Positions 51,434 through 59,635 of a DNA stretch of 64,000 bases are shown one piece after another. How positions within the stretch are numbered: position 1 is the stretch's first letter; every line of letters begins with the position of its first letter. The notes under the pieces were generated by a model, which had not been told where the DNA came from, did not search any database, and worked only from the letters and a program-made list of their open reading frames with translations. Source of the DNA: an uncultured Clostridia bacterium. Lineage in GTDB: Bacteria; Bacillota; Clostridia; Christensenellales; CAG-917. Made by a program: the position numbers and the translations under genes. Where the stretch lies: assembly GCA_934277615.1 (NCBI GenBank), contig CAKQUV010000001.1:248001-312000 (forward strand). Direction: 5' to 3'.

Positions 51434-52531
51434 ATGGCAAAAACAAAAAAATATGACTTGTTTATCGCTTATCACGGGACATTTGATGATAACGGCTCGT
51501 ATGAGGCAGCAAAGAAGATTTGTGATTATCTCACAGATGAAAAAGTGGGATTTGAAGTTTATTTACACGGCTATTCGTGCTTGCCCGAGCATAAAGATGT
51601 GCAGTGGAATAGAACGTGGGAGATTATAGACGACTGCCAGTGCTTTTTGGCGGTCGTAAACGAACGTGTTGCTCGTAATTCTACAGGTAGATTGGGTAAT
51701 GACCTCGGGGATAGAGAATCACAGATTCGTTCCGAAGTGGACGGGTTTTATGATTTGATAACACGCGGCATGCGCAATAGACACGATTTTAACTTTTTCT
51801 ATGTTGGAAAAGATAAATTTGGAGAAGAACAATTGTCGTTTTTTAGAGATTTGCATGCGCAGATTATAAACGGACACAACGATCTTCTTGATTGGGCATC
51901 GGGCACTTATGAAAGTAATTTCGGACTAATAAAAGAGTGGCTCGATAGAAGGGGCTGTTCGATTAGTAATGAAGAAAAACAACTTAAAAAACTTAGAGAG
52001 TTGCTTGAAACGCTCGGTTGGGGACGCAGCATACTGTTCTCACCAAAAGAACTTCATACTTACGAAGAAAGGATCTCTCCTGAACTGAAAAGCCTTACAC
52101 TTATTGCGGCAAATACTACTGATGACGTAAAAGGCGGTAAAATATTCCCACAAGTAGCCAAAAACTTGGCACGCGGCGTTGATTATACATATCTGTTCTT
52201 TGAATATCCGGGAGCAAAAAGGCAATTGGAGAGTATCTATAACGCACATGATGAATCGGTTAGAGATCACTTGACGATGCAACTTGTAAGAAGTAAAGCG
52301 TGGTTCTGCGCAGATATTTTGTTGCTTAAGATTTACGAGTATCGCACAGATGCAAGACCTGAGATATTCTTCAGAATAAAGATGTCCACAGATCAAAATT
52401 CCGAGCAATGCATTTATATAAAAGGAGATAATAATAAGATTCCTATCATTCAGCAGGAAATTGACGATTTGTTATGCGAGCAGGAAGTCGTTCAATATGA
52501 CGGAAGCAAATGGGTGAAAATTGATAAATAG
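51434..52531 (+). CDS. TIR-domain protein with C-terminal sensor-like domain
   Basis: In this 365-residue protein the N-terminal ~175 residues look TIR-like: KKYDLFIAYHGTFDDNG, FEVYLHGYSC and ESQIRSEVDGFYD, where E101 is in the position of the catalytic Glu of NAD-cleaving TIRs. The domain has longer insertions than classic TIRs. The C-terminal part (LKSLTLIAANTTDDVKGGKI, then VAKNLARGVDYTYLFFEY) resembles poorly characterised sensor modules found in defence and signalling proteins; this is inference. Codon use is AT-rich like the preceding acetyltransferase gene. The ATG at 51434 follows AAAGGGGGAACTG. It ends at a shared terminator before glnA. Confidence 0.72.
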   Translation: MAKTKKYDLFIAYHGTFDDNGSYEAAKKICDYLTDEKVGFEVYLHGYSCLPEHKDVQWNRTWEIIDDCQCFLAVVNERVARNSTGRLGNDLGDRESQIRSEVDGFYDLITRGMRNRHDFNFFYVGKDKFGEEQLSFFRDLHAQIINGHNDLLDWASGTYESNFGLIKEWLDRRGCSISNEEKQLKKLRELLETLGWGRSILFSPKELHTYEERISPELKSLTLIAANTTDDVKGGKIFPQVAKNLARGVDYTYLFFEYPGAKRQLESIYNAHDESVRDHLTMQLVRSKAWFCADILLLKIYEYRTDARPEIFFRIKMSTDQNSEQCIYIKGDNNKIPIIQQEIDDLLCEQEVVQYDGSKWVKIDK

Positions 52532-52570
52532 ACAATCAACACTCATATAAAGCCAAGCATAAATAACAAA

Positions 52571-52598
52571 CAAAAACGACGGTTAAACCGTCGTTTTG
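52571..52598. terminator. Bidirectional terminator, TIR gene / glnA
   Basis: AAAACGACGG pairs with CCGTCGTTTT over TTAAA, with A and T runs outside. Confidence 0.85.
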
Positions 52599-52625
52599 TG
52601 TTTTATAAAGCGCTTGTTTTGCAAA

Positions 52626-54704
52626 TTAGTGAACGGAGAACAAGATATCGCCGTAAGAAGGATATGGCCAGTATGCCTTGGCGGTGCCGAGTTCCATTTC
52701 ATCGCAAATCTTGCGCAGGTCTGCCATTGCGGTGAGCACGTCGTCGTGATAGCAACGCGCGCCGACGATGTTTTCGCCGAGGGAATGCGCTTTTTCAAGA
52801 GAGGTTTTGAGGCTCTTAACTGCGCTCGTCGCTTTCTTGAGTTCGGCGGCAAGATTGGCTGCGATTGCCTTTTCTTCGTCTGCCTCGATACCGAGCGCAA
52901 GGCTTTCGTTGGCGGATTTTGCAACGTCGCCCTTATACTTGATGACGGCGGGGATGATGTCCATTGTCGCCATATCCAGCATTGTCATTGCCTCGATGTT
53001 GAGGAGTTTGCAATAGTTTTGCGTGTAGATTTCCTGTCTAGATTTGAGTTCCGCTTCGCTGAAAACGTGTAGGTGTTTGAAGAGATCGACGTTCTTTTGC
53101 GAGGTGAGCAAGGGCAGTGCGTCAACGGTTGAGGCAAGATTGAGAAGTCCTCTTCTTTGCGCCTCTTTCGTCCATTCGTCCGAATAGTTGTTGCCGTTGA
53201 AAATGATTTTGCCGTGCTCGGTCATAACGCGCTTGATAATTGCGGTTATGCCTGCGTTGACGTCCGTTGCCTTTTCGAGTTCGTCTGCAAATTGTTCAAA
53301 TTGCTCCGCCATAATGGTGTTGAGCACCAAGTTGACGCTTGCAATGGATTGCGAAGAGCCGGGCATACGGAATTCAAACTTGTTGCCTGTGAATGCAAAC
53401 GGGGAAGTACGGTTGCGGTCGGCAGTGTCCATTGAGAATTTTGGGAGGACGTGTACGCCTATTTCCACTTCGCATTTTGCACGGCGAGAATACGTGCGCC
53501 CGTCCGCGATTGCTTGCATAATGCCCGTAAGTTCGTCGCCGAGGAACATACTCACGATTGCGGGAGGAGCCTCGTTTGCGCCAAGACGGTGATCGTTGGA
53601 CGCGTTTGCCACGACTATGCGCAGAAGGTCTTGGTGAGAATCCACGCCTGCGATTACGGCTGCGAGCATAAGCAGGAATTGCGCGTTGTCTTGCGGACTT
53701 TTGCCGGGATCGAAAAGATTGGTGCCGTTGTCCGTGGAGAGCGACCAGTTGTTGTGCTTGCCGCTGCCATTTACGCCGTCAAAGGGCTTTTCGTGCAAGA
53801 GGCAAGTCATGTTGTGCTTGGACGCAACTTTCTTCATGATTTCCATCGTCAATTGGTTTTGATCGGTTGCGACGTTGACTGTGGTGAAGATCGGTGCAAA
53901 TTCGTGTTGAGCGGGCGCGACTTCGTTGTGTTTGGTCTTGGCGAGAATGCCGAGCTTCCAAAGTTCCTCGTCAAGTTCTTTCATATATTTGACCACTCTT
54001 GGCTTGATTGCGCCGAAATAGTGGTCCGAAAGTTCTTGTCCTTTGGGAGGGCGTGCGCCGAAGAGTGTACGGCCGGTGTAGAAGAGGTCTTTGCGCTTTT
54101 CATAGACTGCCGTGTCGATGAGAAAATACTCTTGTTCGGGACCTACGTTGACGTTGATTCTTTCCGCTTTTTTGCCCAGAATGGAGAGAAGGCGCAAGCC
54201 TTGCTTGTTAATTGCTTCCATAGAGCGCAAAAGCGGCGTTTTTTTGTCGAGAGCGTCGCCGTTGTAGGAGCAGAACGCCGTCGGAATGCACAAAATGCCG
54301 TCCTTAATAAAGGCATACGACGTGGGGTCCCATGCGGTGTATCCGCGCGCCTCGAAAGTGGAGCGCAAGCCGCCCGAAGGGAAGCTGGATGCGTCAGGCT
54401 CGCCTTTGATGAGTTCCTTGCCGCTGAGTTCCATTATAACGCCGCCGTCTTTGGTGGGGGCGATGAAGGAATCATGCTTTTCGGCGGTGATGCCGGTGAG
54501 CGGTTGGAACCAATGAGTGAAGTGGGTTACGCCTTTTTCGACCGCCCATTCTTTCATCTCGTTTGCGATGATGTTTGCCATATCGCGCGAAAGAGGCAAG
54601 TCAAGCGCGCAACATCTTTTGAGTTCGCGATAAGTTTCTTTGGGCAAACGCTTGCTCATCACCTTGTCGTCGAACACCATGCTACCGTACAAATCCGACA
54701 TCAT
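52626..54704 (-). CDS. glnA: Glutamine synthetase type III
   Basis: This 692-residue GSIII (GlnN type), much longer than the ~470-residue type I enzymes, makes glutamine from glutamate, ammonia and ATP. The N-terminal region (LPKETYRELKRC, GVTHFTHWFQPLTG) and the catalytic blocks KPFDGVNGSGKHNNWSLS and ANASNDHRLGANEAPPA are typical of the type III family. The C-terminal helical part (from about 530) is the additional domain of the family. Two ATGs are adjacent at 54704 and 54701; I use the first, with CGGAG about ten bases upstream. It is monocistronic with a 16-bp-spaced promoter. Confidence 0.95.
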   Translation of the reverse strand: MMSDLYGSMVFDDKVMSKRLPKETYRELKRCCALDLPLSRDMANIIANEMKEWAVEKGVTHFTHWFQPLTGITAEKHDSFIAPTKDGGVIMELSGKELIKGEPDASSFPSGGLRSTFEARGYTAWDPTSYAFIKDGILCIPTAFCSYNGDALDKKTPLLRSMEAINKQGLRLLSILGKKAERINVNVGPEQEYFLIDTAVYEKRKDLFYTGRTLFGARPPKGQELSDHYFGAIKPRVVKYMKELDEELWKLGILAKTKHNEVAPAQHEFAPIFTTVNVATDQNQLTMEIMKKVASKHNMTCLLHEKPFDGVNGSGKHNNWSLSTDNGTNLFDPGKSPQDNAQFLLMLAAVIAGVDSHQDLLRIVVANASNDHRLGANEAPPAIVSMFLGDELTGIMQAIADGRTYSRRAKCEVEIGVHVLPKFSMDTADRNRTSPFAFTGNKFEFRMPGSSQSIASVNLVLNTIMAEQFEQFADELEKATDVNAGITAIIKRVMTEHGKIIFNGNNYSDEWTKEAQRRGLLNLASTVDALPLLTSQKNVDLFKHLHVFSEAELKSRQEIYTQNYCKLLNIEAMTMLDMATMDIIPAVIKYKGDVAKSANESLALGIEADEEKAIAANLAAELKKATSAVKSLKTSLEKAHSLGENIVGARCYHDDVLTAMADLRKICDEMELGTAKAYWPYPSYGDILFSVH

Positions 54705-54738
54705 ATCAGTATTCTCCGAAAAATTTATTATAGTGCCT

Positions 54739-54766
54739 ATTATAATCTCATTTTATTCAATGTCAA
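54739..54766 (-). promoter_or_regulatory. Promoter of glnA
   Basis: On the minus strand TTGACA (54766-54761), a 16-bp spacer and TATAAT (54744-54739). No gene occupies 54705-55094; the remainder is AT-rich. Confidence 0.8.
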
Positions 54767-54966
54767 AAGATTTTCGTTAAAAAATTTTTTTATAAACAAA
54801 ATGGATATTTATACATCAATTTTGCATGTTTTATGCGGTCGAATTGCATAAATATAATACGGAATATGACGATTATAAGCAAAAGGCAAAAATTATACTT
54901 TTGCGATTTTTGCAAAAACAAGCGTTTTTCGGCGTGATTTCGGCAAAATTGCGTGTATGCAAATCG

Positions 54967-54995
54967 TTGACATATTTGTATATGAATGGTATATT
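54967..54995 (+). promoter_or_regulatory. Promoter of purB-purA
   Basis: TTGACA (54967-54972), 17 bp, TATATT (54990-54995), giving a leader of about 90 nt. Confidence 0.75.
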
Positions 54996-55023
54996 ATTTA
55001 TAGAAATAAACAAAAGACATAGG

Positions 55024-55085
55024 AGTGTTCACAATTTTTTTTTAACCATTCGGTTAAAATAAATTTGGACACTTTTTTGTTTTTC
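55024..55085 (+). promoter_or_regulatory. Attenuator-like hairpin in the purB leader
   Basis: AGTGTTCA (55024-55031) pairs with TGGACACT (55066-55073) with one G-T pair, enclosing TTTAACC/GGTTAAA (55041-55058). A run TTTTTTGTTTTT follows, so the leader carries a terminator between promoter and ribosome binding site. Confidence 0.5.
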
Positions 55086-55094
55086 GAGGTTTGT

Positions 55095-56525
55095 ATGGAC
55101 GAATACGTTTCTCCGCTCTGCCAAAGATACGCGAGCAAACAAATGAAATACATTTTCTCGCCCGATTTCAAGTTCGGCACCTGGCGCAAACTCTGGATTG
55201 CGCTTGCCGAGAGCGAAAAGGAACTCGGCATCGGCATCACCGACGAGCAGATTGAGGAAATGAAACAAAACGCCGATAATATCGACTATGAATTTGCCGC
55301 TCAAAAAGAGAGGGAAGTACGCCATGACGTTATGGCGCACGTGCTTACTTTCGGCGAGGCTTGTCCAAAAGCAAAACCGATAATTCACCTCGGCGCGACA
55401 AGTTGTTTCGTGGGCGACAATACGGATATCATTCAAATGCGCGACGCACTCTTGCTTGTGAGGGCGGAGCTGCTTTCTTGCATACAAAAGACGAGAGATT
55501 TTGCCGTCAGATACAAAGACCTTGCAACGCTTGCATACACGCACTTTCAGGCGGCGCAACCCACAACCGTGGGTAAAAGAGCCACGCTTTGGTTGCAAGA
55601 CCTTGTTGGCGACCTCGACAATCTTGATTTTCAACTTTCAAGACTTCGCCTGCTCGGTTGCAAGGGCACGACGGGTACGGCGGCAAGTTTTATGGAATTG
55701 TTCGGCGGCGACCACGAAAAGGTTAAGGCGCTGGACAAAGCGATAGCGCAAAAGACGGGCTTTGTCGGGACGTATGCCGTGAGCGGTCAAACGTACTCTC
55801 GCAAAGTGGATTACAATGTGGTGAGCGTGCTTTGCTCTATTGCGCAATCCGCTGCAAAATTTTCAAACGATATAAGACTTTTATCTCATCTCAAAGAAGT
55901 GGAAGAACCGTTTGAATCACATCAAATCGGCTCGTCGGCAATGGCGTACAAACGCAATCCGATGCGTAGCGAACGTATGGCGTCGCTTGCGAGATACGTT
56001 ATGTGCGACAGCCTCAATCCGGCGATCACCGCATCTGCGCAATGGTTTGAGCGCACGCTTGACGACAGCGCCAACAGACGTATCGCTTTGCCCGAGGCGT
56101 TTTTGGCGGTGGACGCAATATTGGCACTTTATGCAAACATAATTGGCGGTTTAACCGTCTATCCGCGCATTATAGAGAAAAATCTCAACCAGGAATTGCC
56201 TTTTATGGCAACGGAAAATATCCTTATGTATTGTGTATCGCGCAAGGGAAAGGACAGACAGGTTTTGCACGAGAGAATACGAGTGCATTCTATTGCCGCG
56301 TCGCAGGCGATAAAGAACGAGGGCAAGGAAAACGATTTGCTCGAACGTATCTTGGGCGACGAGGCGTTTGACCTCAGCCGAGAAGAACTTGACGAGATTA
56401 TGGATGTCAATACGTTCACGGGAAGAGCCAAAGAGCAAGTGGCTGAGTATATAGACGAAGTGGTGGATCCGATTCTCAAAGCCAACGAGGGCAGGATAGG
56501 AACTACCGCAAACGTTACCGTTTAA
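55095..56525 (+). CDS. purB: Adenylosuccinate lyase
   Basis: This 476-residue fumarase/aspartase-superfamily enzyme acts twice in purine synthesis, on SAICAR and on adenylosuccinate. Conserved regions are visible: the YTHFQAAQPTTVGKRA block, GTTGTAASFMELF and the signature SSAMAYKRNPMRSERM. I chose the ATG at 55095 because CGAGGTTTGT precedes it; an upstream TTG in frame adds ten residues from the leader. purA follows after 27 bp, so both AMP-branch enzymes are co-transcribed. A leader hairpin may attenuate them. Confidence 0.95.
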   Translation: MDEYVSPLCQRYASKQMKYIFSPDFKFGTWRKLWIALAESEKELGIGITDEQIEEMKQNADNIDYEFAAQKEREVRHDVMAHVLTFGEACPKAKPIIHLGATSCFVGDNTDIIQMRDALLLVRAELLSCIQKTRDFAVRYKDLATLAYTHFQAAQPTTVGKRATLWLQDLVGDLDNLDFQLSRLRLLGCKGTTGTAASFMELFGGDHEKVKALDKAIAQKTGFVGTYAVSGQTYSRKVDYNVVSVLCSIAQSAAKFSNDIRLLSHLKEVEEPFESHQIGSSAMAYKRNPMRSERMASLARYVMCDSLNPAITASAQWFERTLDDSANRRIALPEAFLAVDAILALYANIIGGLTVYPRIIEKNLNQELPFMATENILMYCVSRKGKDRQVLHERIRVHSIAASQAIKNEGKENDLLERILGDEAFDLSREELDEIMDVNTFTGRAKEQVAEYIDEVVDPILKANEGRIGTTANVTV

Positions 56526-56552
56526 TCGATATTAAATTTTAGAGGTATAAAT

Positions 56553-57824
56553 ATGCTTACTTCAATCGTGGGTATCAACTGGGGCGACGAAGGCAAAGGT
56601 CGCATGGTCGATTTGCTTTCAGAGTCGCAAGACATCGTAGTACGCTATCAAGGCGGAAACAACGCAGGGCACACCGTCATCAACGACAAGGGCAAATTTG
56701 TGCTCAACCTTTTGCCGAGCGCGATTTTGCGTGAGGACAAGGTAAACGTCATGGGCAACGGTATGGTTGTGGATATCGAGCATCTTTGCAAAGAGATTGC
56801 GAGATTGAGAGAGGGCGGCATTTCAATTTCGCCTGCAAATCTCAAAATCAGCGACAAAGCAGTTGTTTGCTGCCCGTACAACGTGGCGCAAGATTGCCTC
56901 GAAGAGGATCGTTTGGGAGATAAAAAATTCGGTTCCACTCGTCGAGGAATAAGCCCCATTTATGCCGATAAATATATGAAAAAAGCAATTCGTATGGGCG
57001 ATATTTTGCACCCAGAGTATTTGCGTTCGCGCCTCGAAACAATCGTTGAGTGGAAAAACCTCACAATCGAGGGCGCATATCACGGCACGCCCTACACGGT
57101 TGAGGGGATGCTGGAGTGGTTCGATACATACGGCACTCCGCTCAAAGATTATATCTGCGACACGGGCTACTATCTCAACAATGCGCTCAAAGAGGGCAAA
57201 AGAGTTATGCTCGAGGCGCAATTGGGCGCACTGCGCGACATCGACTTCGGCATCTATCCATACACGACGTCCTCGTCCACAATCACCGCATACGGTCCTG
57301 TCGGAGCAGGTATCCCCAACCGCAAAGTGGACAATTCTATCGGCGTTATGAAAGCATATTCCACTTGCGTTGGCGAAGGTCCGTTCACAGCCGAGATGTT
57401 TGGCGAAGAGGCGGAAAAACTGCGCAAGGCAGGCGGAGAATACGGCGCGGCGACAGGCAGACCGCGCAGAGTGGGGGGATTTGACGTGGTTGCTTCCAAG
57501 TACGGATGCATGGTTCAAGGCACGGACGAAATCGCGCTTACAAAACTCGATATTCTCGATACGATGGACAAAATCCCCGTGTGCGTGAGCTATGACGTGA
57601 ACGGCAAGACGGTTGATGAATTCCCGAGCGGCGAAGCTCTCAATATCGCAAAGCCCAACGTGATTTACCTTGACGGATGGATGCAATCCACGGCAAATTG
57701 CCGCAGATACGACGAACTTCCGCTCAACGCGCGCAAGTATATAGAATATCTTGAAAAAGCGGTGGAGTGCAAGATAAAATACATCTCTGTGGGCGCAGAG
57801 CGCGACGCGATTATTGTCAAATAA
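56553..57824 (+). CDS. purA: Adenylosuccinate synthetase
   Basis: This 423-residue enzyme condenses IMP and aspartate with GTP to adenylosuccinate, the first AMP-specific step. The P-loop-type GINWGDEGKGRMVDLL at the N-terminus, the GGNNAGHTV loop and the later GRPRRVGGFD/TKLD nucleotide region are all present. Start ATG 56553 follows TTTTAGAGGTATAAAT. It lies 27 bp downstream of purB and shares its promoter; a terminator follows. Length and motif order are standard. Confidence 0.96.
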   Translation: MLTSIVGINWGDEGKGRMVDLLSESQDIVVRYQGGNNAGHTVINDKGKFVLNLLPSAILREDKVNVMGNGMVVDIEHLCKEIARLREGGISISPANLKISDKAVVCCPYNVAQDCLEEDRLGDKKFGSTRRGISPIYADKYMKKAIRMGDILHPEYLRSRLETIVEWKNLTIEGAYHGTPYTVEGMLEWFDTYGTPLKDYICDTGYYLNNALKEGKRVMLEAQLGALRDIDFGIYPYTTSSSTITAYGPVGAGIPNRKVDNSIGVMKAYSTCVGEGPFTAEMFGEEAEKLRKAGGEYGAATGRPRRVGGFDVVASKYGCMVQGTDEIALTKLDILDTMDKIPVCVSYDVNGKTVDEFPSGEALNIAKPNVIYLDGWMQSTANCRRYDELPLNARKYIEYLEKAVECKIKYISVGAERDAIIVK

Positions 57825-57903
57825 GAAACTTTGTTTCTTCGGATAATCCGACGCTAATACGGTTTTAAATTGTAAAAAACAAGCGATTTAACAAAATACA
57901 AAA

Positions 57904-57935
57904 CGAAAGACACGCAACTCTGCGCGTCTTTTCAT
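57904..57935 (+). terminator. Terminator of purB-purA
   Basis: AAAGACACGCA pairs with TGCGCGTCTTT over ACTC, with one mismatch, then TTCATTAT. Confidence 0.75.
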
Positions 57936-58007
57936 TATATATGGCTTGATTTTTACATTTTGCGGAAATCCGTGTGTTTTATAGATAAAAGCGGCAAATT
58001 ACCCACG

Positions 58008-58499
58008 TCAGATTCTTCCGGCGAGCGAGTCTGCGCTCACGTCGAGAGCTTCTGCAAGGTCGTAAAGCCCTTTTGCGTCGGGCAGACTGTTGCCTTTGCG
58101 CCAAGAGGCGATTTTTGTGCGGGATACGCCCATCATTTTGACAAGGCGATATTCGGTTATTCCTTTTTCCGAAAGAATCTCGTTGAAGTTGTCGCAGAAC
58201 GGTTTGAGAGGGAATTTTGCGGTAAAGCCGTAATCGTTGTCAATGGGCTCTCTGCCGATAAGGCAGTCCATGGAACAGCCGAATTCGTCGGCAAGCAACA
58301 CGAGATTGCGAAAACCCGGGCAAGCGTCGCCGCGCTTCCACTTGTATATTGCAGATACGGTTACATCGCATTTTTTGGCAAGCTCACGTGCGCCGCACTT
58401 TTCCGTTTTCATAAAATAATCGAGGGCTACGGCAAATTTCTCGTTTATTGAAGATGCGGAAGGGCGTGCGCCTTGCTGTGTTTTGACATCATTCGACAT
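58008..58499 (-). CDS. XRE-family regulator with two helix-turn-helix domains
   Basis: This 163-residue protein has two HTH_3-type domains: one around 36-88 (ARELAKKCDVTVSAIYKWKR, then a leucine-rich helix) and one around 108-160 (ITEYRLVKMMGVSRTKIASW, then LYDLAEALDVSADSLAG). The N-terminal 20 residues are polar. I chose the ATG at 58499; AAGGAG lies about twelve bases upstream, a loose spacing, and the frame stays open for 34 more codons that are unlike the family. It is divergent from a small protein gene; between them lie three TTCGACA repeats and an inverted repeat, a likely self-regulated operator. Confidence 0.85.
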   Translation of the reverse strand: MSNDVKTQQGARPSASSINEKFAVALDYFMKTEKCGARELAKKCDVTVSAIYKWKRGDACPGFRNLVLLADEFGCSMDCLIGREPIDNDYGFTAKFPLKPFCDNFNEILSEKGITEYRLVKMMGVSRTKIASWRKGNSLPDAKGLYDLAEALDVSADSLAGRI

Positions 58500-58528
58500 T
58501 TTTCGACAAACTCCTTCAAAATTCGACA
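58492..58528. promoter_or_regulatory. Three TTCGACA direct repeats
   Basis: TTCGACA occurs at 58492, 58502 and 58522, i.e. spaced 10 and 20 bp on the same face of the helix, across the start codon and ribosome binding site of the XRE gene. Confidence 0.5.
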
Positions 58529-58539
58529 AAATTAGTATG

Positions 58540-58590
58540 CACACAATCGGACAATAAATGTTGCGCAGTGTCCGATTATGTGCGTATAAT
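58540..58590 (+). promoter_or_regulatory. Inverted repeat overlapping the promoter of the 52-aa protein
   Basis: CACACAATCGGACA (58540-58553) is mirrored by TGTCCGATTATGTG (58569-58582) with one mismatch. A candidate TTGCGC (58561-58566) and TATAAT (58585-58590) lie 18 bp apart, so a bound repressor would cover the spacer. Likely operator for the divergent XRE regulator. Confidence 0.55.
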
Positions 58591-58619
58591 ATGTATATCA
58601 ATCAAAGGAGAAAACCGAT

Positions 58620-58778
58620 ATGGAAGAATTATTGACAAAAATCGGCGAACTTATCGCAGTTGAGATTGAAGAAGTTGACAGCGTCGAATACGTCGACAAA
58701 GAAATGGGCTATATGTTCTATATCAATATGGCTGACGGAAGAAAGGTTTTGCTTTCGCTTATCAACAGCGAATTGTAA
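58620..58778 (+). CDS. 52-residue acidic protein, unknown
   Basis: A short frame encodes 52 residues: MEELLTKIGELIAVEIEEVD, then SVEYVDKEMGYMFYINMADG and RKVLLSLINSEL. The ATG at 58620 has a strong AAAGGAGAAAACCGAT ribosome binding site, a promoter just upstream and a terminator right after the stop, so it is a genuine expressed gene. The sequence is acidic with alternating hydrophobic residues, suggesting one helix and a small beta-hairpin. It may be the partner or target of the divergent XRE regulator, as in antitoxin-like or phage-control pairs; no toxin motif is visible. Confidence 0.72.
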   Translation: MEELLTKIGELIAVEIEEVDSVEYVDKEMGYMFYINMADGRKVLLSLINSEL

Positions 58779-58812
58779 AAAAAGATGCGTTCAATCGCAT
58801 CTTTATTTTTTG
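58779..58812 (+). terminator. Terminator of the 52-aa protein gene
   Basis: AAAGATGCG pairs with CGCATCTTT over TTCAAT, then ATTTTTTG. Confidence 0.85.
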
Positions 58813-58966
58813 TAATTTTATTATTTTGAGTGATGACCGAATAGCCGAATAAAAGCAAATCGACAATTAAAGTCCGTTTATCGGGATAGTGCGCGGGCGA
58901 TTGTTTTTAAGCAATCGTATTAAGCGTTGTCGCGTGATTGTCAAAGCGCTTGCAGGGCACTATAGT

Positions 58967-59635
58967 TCAAAGCATATCGACAATTTGATACAAGTCGTCG
59001 GCGATGAGGTCGCATTGTACGCCGTCCGTGCTTTCATGGCGATGGTTGTACCATAGCGTTTTCATTCCGTATTCTCGTGCGCCGTTGATGTCCGCGCTTA
59101 TCGAATCGCCTATCATGAGCGTATCTGACGGCTTTACGTCGGGAAGCGATTTAAAGCATGCGTCGAAGAAGGCTTTTTGAGGTTTGGGATAGCCTATCTC
59201 TTCGGACACGAATATGCCGTCTATATATTGAAGCAAGTCGGCGTTTTTGAGGCGGTTTTTTTGTTGGGTAAGGGTGGCGTTGCTTGCCACGTACACTTTG
59301 TATTTGGAGTGAAGATGTTTTAGCAAATCTTCTGCGCCGTCTATTTTTATTGCCGTTTCAAAGAGGTTTTTGTGGAATTCGTCCTCAAAAGCGAGTCCGT
59401 CGCACTCTATATCCAAAATCTCGAAAACCTTGTTGAAGCGCACTTTGAAAAGTTGCTCTTTGGTGATTTCTTTCCTTTCGAGCATATGCCAAAGGTCGAG
59501 ATTGACGGGATGGAATACGTCGATAAGCCTTTGGGTATAAGGCACGCCGAAACGCCGGCACGCCATCTCGATTGACTTGTTTGCGCACATGTCAAAGTCG
59601 AGTAAAGTGTTGTCAACGTCAATGAATATCGTCAT
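58967..59635 (-). CDS. HAD-family phosphatase, YjjG-like nucleotidase
   Basis: This 222-residue protein has HAD motif I in FIDVDNTLLDFD (nucleophile and acid Asp), a cap domain (about 15-95), motif II in VYVASNATLTQQ, the Lys in GYPKPQKAFFD and motif IV in LMIGDSISADINGA. It resembles YjjG, which removes phosphate from non-canonical pyrimidine nucleotides as well as dTMP and dUMP. Its start overlaps the stop of the upstream thioredoxin reductase (ATGA at 59635-59632). Together with nrdD it may form a deoxynucleotide-related unit. Confidence 0.86.
   Translation of the reverse strand: MTIFIDVDNTLLDFDMCANKSIEMACRRFGVPYTQRLIDVFHPVNLDLWHMLERKEITKEQLFKVRFNKVFEILDIECDGLAFEDEFHKNLFETAIKIDGAEDLLKHLHSKYKVYVASNATLTQQKNRLKNADLLQYIDGIFVSEEIGYPKPQKAFFDACFKSLPDVKPSDTLMIGDSISADINGAREYGMKTLWYNHRHESTDGVQCDLIADDLYQIVDML

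Noticed and set aside
54996..55094. Purine riboswitch upstream of purB
   Set aside because: The leader is about 90 nt and lacks the conserved loop sequences of the purine family; only a terminator-like hairpin is supported.
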